Assembly: GCF_029931775.1 (NCBI RefSeq) | Contig: NC_079321.1 | Span: forward strand, 74,721,524-74,785,523 | Direction of reading: 5' to 3' | From: Euleptes europaea | Lineage: Eukaryota > Chordata > Lepidosauria > Squamata > Sphaerodactylidae | DNA length: 64,000 nucleotides | Shown: one piece after another, positions 33,655 to 43,900 of the stretch | Numbering within the stretch: position 1 is the stretch's first letter | Layout: each line of letters starts with the position of its first letter | Notes under the pieces: generated by a model | Seen by the model: the letters and a program-made list of their open reading frames with translations, nothing else | Database searches by the model: none | Told to the model about the DNA's origin: nothing | Position numbers and translations under genes: made by a program

Positions 33655-33995
33655 TACAGGTTGAGTATCCCTTATCCGGACTGCTTGGGACCAGAAATGG
33701 TCCATATTTTGGATCTTTCCATATTTTGGAATATTTTGGAATTTTTGCATATACATATTGAGATATCTTGGGGATGGGACACAAGTCTAAACACGAAATT
33801 CATTTATGTTTTATATATACTTTATACACATAGCCTGAATGTAATTTTAAAAACATTTTAAATAATTTTGTGCACATTGAACTATCAATGACACTGCTGA
33901 GGGCCTGTGAGTAATGCCTGCATGCTGGCTCAAAAGGTCCGATTTTTGGATCAGTCCATATATTGGATGTCCGAATAAGGGGTACTCAACCTGTA
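33655..33995. mobile_element. Tc1/mariner-type MITE (Tigger-like)
   Basis: 337-bp element 33657-33993 with TIRs caggttgagtatcccttatc and its inverse, flanked by TA on both sides. The 'ttgagtatcccttatccg' end is a well-known vertebrate Tigger-related MITE. No coding capacity. Confidence 0.8.
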
Positions 33996-34078
33996 TTATG
34001 GACACATGTTACTTATTTATTTTTATGTTTTTAATTATTATTTTTTACTTTCGTATTTATTTTTACTATGGTGGGTGC

Positions 34079-34107
34079 TGTGTGTGTGTGTGTGTGTGTG
34101 TGTGTGT
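34079..34107 (+). repeat. (TG)n microsatellite
   Basis: About 14 TG units directly after the BovB 3' end; a further short TG run lies at 49318-49332 and AT runs at 30316-30332 and 58379-58411. Confidence 0.9.
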
Positions 34108-34737
34108 CAACTGTTGTCAAGTTGCTTCTGACCCTATGAATTAATGACTCCCAAAATGTCTTATTGTTAACAGCCTTGCTCAGGTCTTGCAAACTGAGAG
34201 CCGTGGCTTCCTTTGTAGAGTCAATCCATCTTATGTTGGGTCTTTCTCTTTTCCTTCTGCCTTCACCTTTTCCTAGCATTATTGTCTATTCCAGTGTGTC
34301 TTGTCCTCTCATAATGTGACCAAAGTATGATAGCCTCAGTTTAGTCATTTTAGCTTCTAGGAAGAGTTCAGGCTTGATTTGATCTAGAACCCCCTTGTCT
34401 TTTTGGTGGTCCATGGTATCTGTAAAACCTTTCCAATACCACATTTCAAATGAATCAACATTCTTTCTGTCAGCTTTCTTCATTGTCCAACTTTCACACC
34501 CTTACACAGCAGTGGGGAATAATATGCCATCAATTATCTGGATCTTGGTTGCCAGAGACATATCCTTAAACTTAAGAATCTCTACTAGCTCATTCATTGC
34601 TGCCCTTCTCAGTCTCAATCTCTTTTTTTCTTGGTTGCAGTCTTCCTTTTGGTTGATGATAGAGCCAAGGACAGCAGTCATCGCATCCTGAATCCATTTT
34701 CTTGGTGAGATTGGTTGCGTCTTTAGATCCATCTGGA

Positions 34738-35569
34738 TTTGAGGCTGTCAGTTCCGGACGACCTGATAGTCCTAGAGGAGGAAGAGCGGCTGGGGGTGGG
34801 GTGGAGGTTTTCAGTTGATTAGGGCTAGAAAGTTCTGTATCCACGACTGGCCTGCATATGTGTAGTCTCAATGGTTATTGATGCAGGGGAAATTTGTGTT
34901 TGGTTTGCTGCAGTTTTCTGTTCCGAATTCTCAAATACTATATGCATGAGGGATCTCCCCCCCCCCAGTTCCAGGAGTACCTTGTGATTAATTAGGCATC
35001 CCTAGTGAGTCATGGAGCTTCTGTGTCCCTCCCCCTGAAAACGGAGCCTTGTTGCACTTTACTTGGAGGGGGCAGGTCAGCTCTTAAAGGGACTGTGTGC
35101 TTTTGCTGGGTGTTCCTCCCCACCTTCCAACCTTTGCAGCCTCTCTTCAGTGTCTTCCTGCACATTTCATGAAGGTTTAACCCCCTCTTTTGTGCTTTGC
35201 TTTGAGGGAAGGGGTTGGATGGGAGGGACAGACACGTGGGAGGGAGAAGCCAGAATGGGCGTGGGGAGAGAAAGCCTAAAGTAAGAGCTATTCATGGAAA
35301 TAGGGAGAATTTGCGTTGCTCTTGCCTCGAAGCATTATTTAAATTTGTCCTAAAACTGGATCCTAGAACTGTGGGAGGAAGAACAAGGCCAGAGCGAAGT
35401 CACGTCTGAAGGTCGGTAAAATCATGAATAATACAAAAGAAGCCTCGAAGCAATCCAGCAGGGGCTGTGAACTAAATACCCCTGCATAAATGGCCAATGT
35501 GTACCTGCACAGAAGGCCTCAACAAACAACAGTTACAGGTAGGTGCAACCCTGTTTTCTTCTTCAAAAG
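34738..35569. repeat. Unclassified insert within the BovB element
   Basis: BovB-like sequence stops near 34737 and resumes near 35570. The insert has no recognised protein; it may be a non-autonomous DNA transposon. Ends and target duplication were not resolved. Confidence 0.4.
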
Positions 35570-36022
35570 ATACTTCTTTGAAGGAATCTGTCATCCTTTC
35601 ATCTCTTCCGTATAGTTCTTTAGTGTAATGTTCCCATCTTTTCTTTATTTTGTCCTATTTAATTCATGTTTTTCTGTGTTGATATTTCAGTATGACTAAC
35701 CATGCTTTAAATTTCCCTTCGATTTCTTGGATCGTGTGGAATAGATCTCTTGTTCTTCCTTTTTTCTTGTTCTCTTCTATTTCTTTACACTTGTTATTAT
35801 AATTGTCTCTACCTGCAAGTCATTGGAACATTGCTTTCAGACTTCTGAAACTATCTCTGTCACCTTTTATTTTTGCTTCTCTCTCGTTTGGAATTTTAAA
35901 ATTCTCATCTATCATCCATCAAAGCTTGCATTGCTTTTGGCTATAGGAATAGTATTTTTACTTCTTCCTTGATAATATCTCTTAGTTCTTCCAGTTCATG
36001 TTCACTTGAACTCAATAATGCA

Positions 36023-36335
36023 AATCTGTTATTTAAAAGGGTAAAGGTAGTCCCCTGTGCAAGCATCGGGTCATTCCTGACCCCTGGGGTGATGTCACAT
36101 CCCGACTTTTACTAGGCAGACTTTGTTTATGGGGTGGTTTGCCAGTACCTTCCCCAGTCATCTTCCCTTTACCCCCAGCAAGCTGGGTACTCATTTGACC
36201 GACCTCGGAAGGATGGCAGGCTGAGTCAACCTTGAGCCGGCTACCTGAAACTGACTTCTGTCAGGATCAAACTCAGGTCATCAGTATTTGACTGTAGTAC
36301 TGCAGCTTACCACTCTGCACTCAATCTGTTATTTA
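36023..36335 (-). mobile_element. Sauria-type SINE inside BovB
   Basis: aatctgttattta is duplicated at 36023-36035 and 36323-36335, enclosing a minus-strand SINE (tail ggtcaggaatgacccgatgc, body ggaaggtactggcaaaccac). Clean 13-bp target repeats make it younger than the host BovB. Confidence 0.85.
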
Positions 36336-36965
36336 CATGGTCTTTAAACTCTTCAGGAATGTTGTTTAAATTGTATTTTGGTGCTACTAATATTTTGGTG
36401 TTTTTCTTCAGCCTTATTCTAATTTTCGATAGTAACTATTCATGGTATGTACTACGATCAGCTCCTGGTCTCGTTTTAGCAGAGCGAATAGAGCTTCTCC
36501 ATCTTCCACTTCCAATTATGTATTCTGTTATATTTCTATATTGGCCAATCATCTGTTCTGTTGCCTGAAAGATGTGTTCACAACGAACCAATTGCTGTCT
36601 TCACACAATTCTATGAGTTGCTCTCCTGCTTTATTTCATGCTCCTAGCTCAAATCTGCCAACAATTCTGCTTTGATTTTGCTTTGTTTCCTACTTTTGTG
36701 TTGCAGTCACCTATGATTATCAGTACATCTTGTTTAGATGTGAGATCAATTTCTTCCTGGACACTTGCACAAAAGCTTTCAATTTCTTCCTCATCAGCAT
36801 CTATAGTTGGGGCATTAACTGGAATGATGATTGATAGGCTTTCCATGAAGCCTGGTTGATATTATTCATATTGATATTATTCAGTCAGACTGTGTAATAC
36901 AGCCTGATTGTTTGCGCTACATCTCACCTCACTATTAGAGCAACTCCATTTCTTCTGTTTGTCAT

Positions 36966-37349
36966 TTCCCTGACGCGGGAGCCAGCGGATTAAGCAGGTT
37001 GTCCAGGAAAACACCACCAGAACTCCTTGCTGCTAGAAAAGCAGTGCTTGTTTATTTTACAGTGCACAGGTATAATACAAACTCCTCTTCCACTCATAGC
37101 ATCCTGACACATAAGCTTCCACTCTATACAGCTTTATACAATATGCCATCTCAGGCAATCAACCACAGTAGATGCTAAGTCATTCACCTGTTGCTAGTAC
37201 ATTGCATCAGCCATCTGGCCCACACCGGTTCTGGCCAGATCCCTCAGGCTATCCAGGGACTTTCCAGACTTATGACATCATTACAGATCTACTTGATCTC
37301 AGTGCAACCTGTCAAACTATTCTGACAGCCTTGCATCTCTGACATTCCC
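36966..37349 (-). mobile_element. Solo LTR inside BovB (fossil)
   Basis: 374-bp element 36971-37344 with TGACGC...CTGACA ends and a 5-bp target repeat ttccc on both sides. On the minus strand there is a TATA-like gtataaag and an AATAAA (taaaataaacaag). No internal region remains. Retrovirus-like family unassigned; clean target repeats suggest a fairly recent date. Confidence 0.75.
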
Positions 37350-38253
37350 AAGTAAAACACTTTGAATTTTCTGACTGAAAATATCCTAATCCAGTTCACT
37401 TGAGTTCACTCACTCCCAGGATCGCAACGTTTAAACGTTCCATTTATCATTTTATATTTTTGAGTTTACCTTGATTCATACTTCTCACGTTCCATGTTCC
37501 TAGTACATGCGCTGAGCAGCTTTGGACTTTCTTTTTGCATCCATTCACATCTACAACTGAATGTCCTTTCAGCTCCAGTCGTTGCGTCATTAAGAATAGC
37601 AGTCATACCTAACCTCAGCTCTTCCCCAGTAGCTAATTGGATGCCACCTGACTTGAGGGTCCTGTCTTCTAGCACTACATATTAGTTTTGGAATGTCTCA
37701 TCATAGGGTTTTTGAGGTAAAAGATGATCAGAAGTGGGTTACCATTGCCATTTACACAGTACTAACCAGGGTTAGCTGAAGCAGTACTGTCATTGTTTAT
37801 GAAAGATCCTTCCACTACTGCTGCTGCCCAGTAAGTACCATTCAAGGATTCCTCTGCCCCCATCACCACTTGTGGGTGCTACATGTTTTGAAATCAAAGA
37901 ATGCTGAAAATGTCATTTACGACACAAGAGTGATCCCAGTCAGCTGTTGTGCATTGGGTCTGACCACATCCACAGAGCTTGGTATTGTCTACTTCAAGTG
38001 GCAGCATCTTTCCAGGATCTCAGGCTGAGATAGGTTTTTCCCAACACCTCTACCTGAGGTCATACAACGAGCTGTCAGCCCTCCAGCATAAATGGAAAGT
38101 TTTATGCTGTGCCACTTAGCCAAAAAACCTTTTTCCTCAGTTAACGCAAAGGCTACAGAAGAAGACTCTGAGCCAAGTTTCATTGGTGGAGAAGCCTTGA
38201 GAGAGCTAATAAGAGTTTGTTCTGATATCCAAAACTACTTTAATAACAAAAAG

Positions 38254-38898
38254 GGAACTGTTGCGTACAGGCAGGTCTGAGTCTCTGCTTCCCACACAGC
38301 AACTTATCAATGCTGGAGGAAGCAGGGCCTGACGCGTATTTTACTCTTGCCGGGAGGGCCGGCAGCTCTTTAACACAATACAGGAACAAGATCACAGACA
38401 GATACAAGTTCCTCACCTTTAAGGTCTTGGCTGCAGGCACGGCTTTCTTCCAAGTTCAACACCACGGCAAACCGGACTCCTAAATGAAGCTTCTCAAGAT
38501 AAGAGACAGTCAGCATGCAATAACATTTGCTCCCACGAGGCACTTAACGGTCAGTCTTGCTTATATTGCCTTCGTGACTCTCCAGGTGTTTCAGCTCAAC
38601 TGTCGGTTTCAGACTCTGATTCCTCCTGCGCCAACTTACGTCTTTTGTCCAAAAGCTGGGCTGACTTTCTCCTTTGCTGCAATGCCATTCTGCCTTTTAC
38701 CCTTCTTCTCTCCACTGGTGGAGGAGACCCTGAAGGTGAAAGGCTTTCTCCTCCCTGTTCTCTTGTTTCAGCCGGCCGATCCTCTGGCTCAGAGGCCCCG
38801 TCTTGCTCTTCCGGTGTTATCGCTTCAGAGGGAGTGAGGGCTTGTTCTGTCGCCTCTTCCTCTGAAGAGTAATTCTCAGGCTGACTCACGACAGGAAC
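38254..38898 (-). mobile_element. Solo LTR of a retrovirus- or Gypsy-like element (fossil)
   Basis: 635-bp element 38259-38893 with TGTTGC...ACGACA ends and the 5-bp target repeat ggaac on both sides. A TATA-like box (gcaatataagc) is on the minus strand. A Ser/Glu/Arg-rich open stretch covers the 5' third in that orientation. No internal region remains. Looks fairly young. Confidence 0.72.
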
Positions 38899-39169
38899 AT
38901 TCAATATGTGCACAAAGATACCTCTTTATGGCTATGCAAAAAACTGAAAGGTAAGACTGAAGAAGTAAATAGTGAACTGTATCTCAAATCAAGTCCTTGA
39001 CGGTAAAACCCTTTGTTTGCTTAATTTTCAGGGTTTAATCTGAGTTGGGGTCAGTTTTGGAATTACGTTTTCAATAGCAAGATGAGGACCGAATTATAGA
39101 GCATGTTGGGACGCACTGGTATAGGCCATTCTACCTCTTTAAACCAGTAGGCCGCTCCAAGGAAGGGTC

Positions 39170-40110
39170 GGTGTGACGAACAAAGAGTGAATCTTTGAGA
39201 GAAGCTCAGAGAAAGGGAGTGGAACTCACTCCGTCCTGAAGAAAGGAATTAGATTTCTGGTTTCGGTAACCTGCGCGTTCAGTAGGTGCGTTTGGCTCTG
39301 GGAACCTGAAGGTTCAGGTTTGCCTAAGCTGGTGTGAAACAACTCCTGTGGAGTGACGGGCAGAGACTGGGAGGAAAGGGTCCCTTTCTCAGGTCACTGG
39401 AAGGGAATTGGGCTCTGGGAAGGAGATATTCCAGATACAGGGGGTTGTTTAGGGATTACTGCCACAGAAAAGCGGGGTAGATCTGTAGAGAGAACTGGAA
39501 AAGAGATCTGAGGAGAAACCTCCATGCTTCTGTGTTTCTCTAGGGGGGGAAAGAGAGATTGAACGGCCTCCGACTTTTCTGATAGGTAGGCAGCGGAGTC
39601 CGAATAGAAACATCTGTAAGAAGTTCTGGGAACTGAACTGAAGTTGTGAACTGGAACTAAGAAGTGTAATACTGTAGCAAGTAAGCCATCTAAGATCTGT
39701 GCCTTCTCTGAAGTGAAATTTATAACAATAAATCTGGTTCTGTGCTTTTCCTAGGAGGGAAGGCAGCATGGTACAGCCCGATCTCGTCAGATCCCGGAAG
39801 CCAAGCAGGGTGGGCCCTGGTTAGTATTTGGATGGGAGACCCCCCTCCGAGGAAGACCAGGGTCGCTGTGCAGAGGAAGGCAGTGGCAAACCACCTCTGT
39901 TAGTCTCTTGCCATGAAAACCCCCCCAAAAGGGGTCGCCATAAGTCGGCTGCGACTTGACGGCACTTTACACACCCACGTGCTTTTCCTAAGCGGTTTCC
40001 CCTCCAAAACCACCCCTTGTACAGTTTTTAAATAAAGCTTTGTTATTTGTGTGTCCACTTGGAAAAGGCCTCTGGTGTCTCATTCCTTCTGAGGTGAAAT
40101 AAGTGAAGAG
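39170..40110 (+). mobile_element. LTR-like sequence interrupted by a 5S SINE (fossil)
   Basis: Two AATAAA motifs (39726 and 40030) and the downstream wording aaataaagctttgttatttg / ctctggtgtctcattccttc resemble the 3' half of a retroviral-type LTR. No ends or target repeats could be fixed. The 5S SINE at 39754-39978 was added later. Confidence 0.3.
39742..39990 (+). mobile_element. 5S rRNA-derived SINE (SINE3 type)
   Basis: Element 39754-39978 flanked by gtgcttttccta at 39742-39753 and 39979-39990. Its head is 5S rRNA-like: gatctcgtcagatcccggaa, gccaagcagggtggg, tggttagtatttggatggga. The tail is gccataagtcggctgcgact, tgacggcac. It is not a working 5S gene: the 3' part of 5S rRNA is replaced. 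Confidence 0.88.
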
Positions 40111-40197
40111 GACCGAGGAGAAAAATTAAAACTGGAGCGGCCTCATGCGTTTGGGCGGCGGGCGGGCGCGAACACGCCGCCTTTGGATCAGGGCGAA

Positions 40198-40407
40198 AGG
40201 CGGGATCGCGGAGGAGGGTTCCTTCCCGCGCCGCCCACACCTTTCCCCGAAAGGGGGCGCTCTGGTCTTGGACCTGGAGGGGGGAGGAGAGAGGCGGGCG
40301 GGCCCGCCCGCCTCTCTCCTCCCCCCTCCAGGTCCAAGACCAGAGCGCCCCCTTTCGGGGAAAGGTGTGAGCGGCGCGGGAAGGAACCCTCCTCCGCGAC
40401 CCCGCCT
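40198..40407. repeat. Spacer-free 210-bp palindrome
   Basis: Centre between 40302 and 40303 (gaggcgggcggg|cccgcccgcctc). Each 105-bp arm matches the other's complement except at two positions. Symmetry ends at 40198 and 40407. It lies 377 bp upstream of the HINT3 start codon. Confidence 0.92.
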
Positions 40408-40783
40408 CCCTCGCATACGCAACATCCGGCGGACGCGCAGTTGAGCCCCTCTGGACACTCGCAACGATGAGCGAGCGGAAGGAAGGCGGGCTTAACGGAT
40501 TTAACGGACTTAACGGACAACCGCGGCCCGGCTTCTTTCCCCCCACCCGGGGCGACACTGGAAGGCTTGAGGGGCGACGCTGCGCGCGACACGCTTCCCA
40601 GGCCGGAGACGCGCCGCCCCTTAAGAAGCAGGCCCGCCCCCCCTCCCACACCCGCGCTGAGGGCCCGCCTTCCCCCATGCGGAAGCGCCTGGGCGGAGCC
40701 GCCGGGGCGCGTTGGCGGTAGGCGGGGCCTGTCCGCGGGAGGCTCCGCCGCAGCGCGCCGGGGCCGCCGGGAAGCGCGAGCCG

Positions 40784-40957
40784 ATGGCCGGGGACGAAGG
40801 GGGGAGCTCGGGTTCGTCTCCTGCTGCGGAGCCCAGTCCCGACGCCGGGGCGGGGGCCGCTGGAGGAGAGAGCGGCGGCGGCGGCTACGATGGCAAGTGC
40901 ATCTTCTGCAGGATCACCCACGGGGAGGAGCCGGGCACCGCACTGCTGCCTTGCGAG
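40784..40957 (+). CDS. HINT3: HINT3 exon 1 (coding part)
   Basis: 58 residues from [13 protein letters not shown] to GTALLPCE, donor gtgagg in phase 0. Gly-rich N-terminus followed by the family motif C-x2-CRI. Confidence 0.93.
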
Positions 40958-43900
40958 GTGAGGCCGCCCTGTAAAACGCCCCCCCCCCAACACACACACA
41001 CCCCCCCCCGCGCGCCCCTAACCCCCGTTTCTGGCTCCAGCCCACCTCCGGTGGTCAGTTGGTGCTTAGAGCGCGCCGTGCTGTTTCTCAGCCCGCCCCG
41101 CGAAGACGGGCTCCTAGTCTTTACAAAGTGATCTACAGTCCGAGGCATCACATCAGAGGCAATGATTAATTTTTTTATTATTATTCAGCGCCTTGGCCCG
41201 TGGGTATGCATATTGCCTTGTAACCTAAGCAAGACTCTTAGTAGAAAAGGGCCAGAGTCCAGCAGCACCTGAAAGACTAACAAAAATATTGTCTGGCAGG
41301 GTATGTTGTTGAATCTATGCTATATGGTAATTTATGGACCTAATAGAAAAGATAAAGATAATTCACAGTGGGTCGCCATGTTAGTCTGTCTGCAGCAGTA
41401 GAAAAGGGCAAGGGTCCAGCAGCACCTGAAAGACTAACAAGAATATTTTCTGGCAGGGTATATTGTTGAATCTATGCTATATAGTAATTTATGGACCTAA
41501 TAGAAAAGATAAAGATAATTCACAGTGGGCAGCCGTGTTTGTCTGTCTGCAGTAGTAGAAAAGGACAAGAGTCCAGCAGCACCTGAAAGACTAACAAAAA
41601 TATTGTCTGGCAGGGTATGTTGTTGAATCTATGCTATATGGTAATTTATGGACCTAATAGAAAAGATAAAGATAATTCACAGTGGGCAGCCGTGTTAGTC
41701 TGTTTGCAGCAGTAGAAAAGGGGAAGAGTCCAGGAGCACCTTAAAGACTAACAAAAATATTTCCTGGCAGGGTAGGAGCTTTCGTGAACCACGGTTCAAT
41801 TCTTCAGAAACAGCTAGAATGTGAATCCGTCTGTCTTTAAGTAGAGGAGAGTGAATTTAGTATTTAAAAAAAGCAGGAGTCCAGGAGCACCTGAAAGACT
41901 AACACAAATATTGTCTGGCAGGGTATATTGTTGAATATATGCTATATGGTAATTTATGGACCTAATAGAAAAGATAAAGATAATTCACAGTGGGTCGCCG
42001 TGTTAGTCTGTCTGCAGTAGTAGAAAAGGGCAAGAGTCCAGTAGCACCTGAAAGACTTAACAAGAATATTTCCTGGCAGGGTAGGAGCTTTCGTGAGCCA
42101 CGGTTCAATTCTTCAGATACAGCTAGAATGTGAATCCGTCTGTCTTTAAGTAGAGGAGAGTGAACTCAGACAAGCATTAGCATGTCAATGTTCACAGTAT
42201 GCAAACGTGAATAGCAGGCGTGATGGGATTGGGTGTGGTATGCAGAAGAGTCTGTGATGTCCAGGGGAGAGATGGGTGTGGAGAAATCAGCTTTGGTAAT
42301 GAGCCATGAATGCAAGGTCTTTATTCAGCCCAGGTAAATGCATTGACTTTAGTTTGAATATCAACTGTAATTCAGCAGTTTCTCTTTCCAATCTCCCTTT
42401 GAAATTCCTTCAGATACATTCTAGCTGTATCTGAAGAAGTGAGCTGTGGCTCACGAAAGCTCATACCCTGCCAGATAATATCTTTGTTAGTCTTTCAGGT
42501 GCTACTGGACTCTTGCTCTTTTCTAGTACTGCAGACAGACTAACACGGCTGCCCACTGTGAACAAGATTCTTAGGTGAGGCTTTACTTGTGTTATAGTGT
42601 ACATCTTGAGGGAAATAAAGCAAGGATGCTGATACGAAACGAATAGAAGCAGTAAAGAGAAGGGCAAACTGGAGAGAGACTTGAGGGAGGGACAAAAAGA
42701 GAAGATCGCAGATAGACTGGCAGAGAGGGAAAGGGGCCGTGGAGTCACAGAAACAGAGACTGTCAGGAACTTTCTGCGGCAGAGATAACACCGGGTCGCC
42801 TCCACACCCCATTGTCTGTGAACAAGATCTGCTGTGATTGTCTTAAAGCTAGGGAGGAGTCCAGTTTGGTGAAGAGGGAGTAATGAAATCCCCCTGGCAT
42901 GCAGAAAACAATCTTTTGCTTATATGGCCCCACAAGGGAAAACATAGAGATTCCTGGCTCTCCCTCCCCAGGGCAAATAGGGACTGGTTGAAGGGGAAAG
43001 CGATAGTCCCCTCTTTTTGCACCACAGCCTCAGCTTTTGATCTTTAAAAAACATGTAGAAGAGCCATTCATGGACCTGCACATCTCCTGTACTTGGCATT
43101 GTCACCAAAGGGATTCATTTGTGTGTCTGTTCACTATTATAAGTGTTAGCCAATTGGAAGCATTAACTGTTTAAATCAGTAGCATACAGAAATATTGTTT
43201 AGGCACCCAGAGACTAAAGGCTGATTGCCTGTCTTCCCCCTGAGAGCAGTGAAGACCTAAACCTATTTTTATGCGCCAATACAGTTCTGCTTCTTGCATT
43301 GTCACCTTTGTGTCTTTCTAACACCATTCCACCTGCTGTTTACCAGCTACTTTAGTGCCTTCACACCCCTTGTATACAGCCATTTGACAATTGTTTTTAT
43401 TTGTCTTTTCTTGTTGCCTATTTAACTAAGGTGGATGTGGGTTTTCTAGGAAGACTTAAATGGGAACATTTTCTAATTCAAATTTAAATAAGTAGTTTAA
43501 ATATATAGATAATTTTAGCAAAATTTAAATAATGGCAACCAAAGGGCATACACACCATATACAAGCATTAAGGTTTGTCCATGCTTCTCAGTCCACATGT
43601 AGCCCGTGTGACATGATTGATTTGTAGCACAACAGCCCCAACAACTGAAGATAAATAGACTATATTTACATATATGGGGTAAAAAATTTCCATGAAAAAA
43701 GCACTGGAAAAATTTCTGCCCCTTGTCACTTTGAATACCATTTCTTATTTAAACCATCTCCTGCAGGAAGAATTAAATCAGTGGTTCCCAAACTTTTCAG
43801 GCCACCGTAACTTAGTTATACAAACTCAACCCCGGCGCCCCCTACCCTATCCAACAACACAGTTGAAGGGGCTCACCTCTATCACCCCCTGCTGCCCCCT

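Larger units (their letters stand above)
34110..37760 (-). mobile_element. BovB (RTE) LINE, split by three later insertions
   Basis: Minus-strand pieces at about 34110-34737, 35570-36022, 36336-36970 and 37345-37750. The 5' piece includes endonuclease wording (APTIDADEEEIESF, VLIIIGDCNTKVG); the 3' piece has the BovB C-terminus (DSFEMWYWKGF, KMTKLRLSYFGHIMRGQDTL, GEGRRKRERPNIRWID). The 3' end abuts a (TG)n tract at 34079-34107. Interrupted by unclassified sequence (34738-35569), a SINE (36036-36322) and a solo LTR (36971-37344). It no longer encodes a full protein. Confidence 0.85.
40130..41110 (+). promoter_or_regulatory. HINT3: CpG-island promoter of HINT3
   Basis: Dense CpG sequence begins near 40130 and runs through HINT3 exon 1 into intron 1. 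No TATA box is evident. The island includes the palindrome at 40198-40407. Confidence 0.7.

Noticed and set aside
39780-39845. 5S rRNA gene
   Set aside because: Only the first part of 5S matches and it is followed by a SINE tail with target repeats; it is a SINE, as are the copies at 59381 and 60490.
40712-40783. Longer N-terminus for HINT3
   Set aside because: The frame is open upstream, but has no ATG before 40784; the shorter form fits the family length.
40043-40999. Minus-strand frame of about 318 codons over the HINT3 promoter
   Set aside because: It runs through the CpG island and the palindrome, has low-complexity Arg/Pro/Gly content and no known domain.
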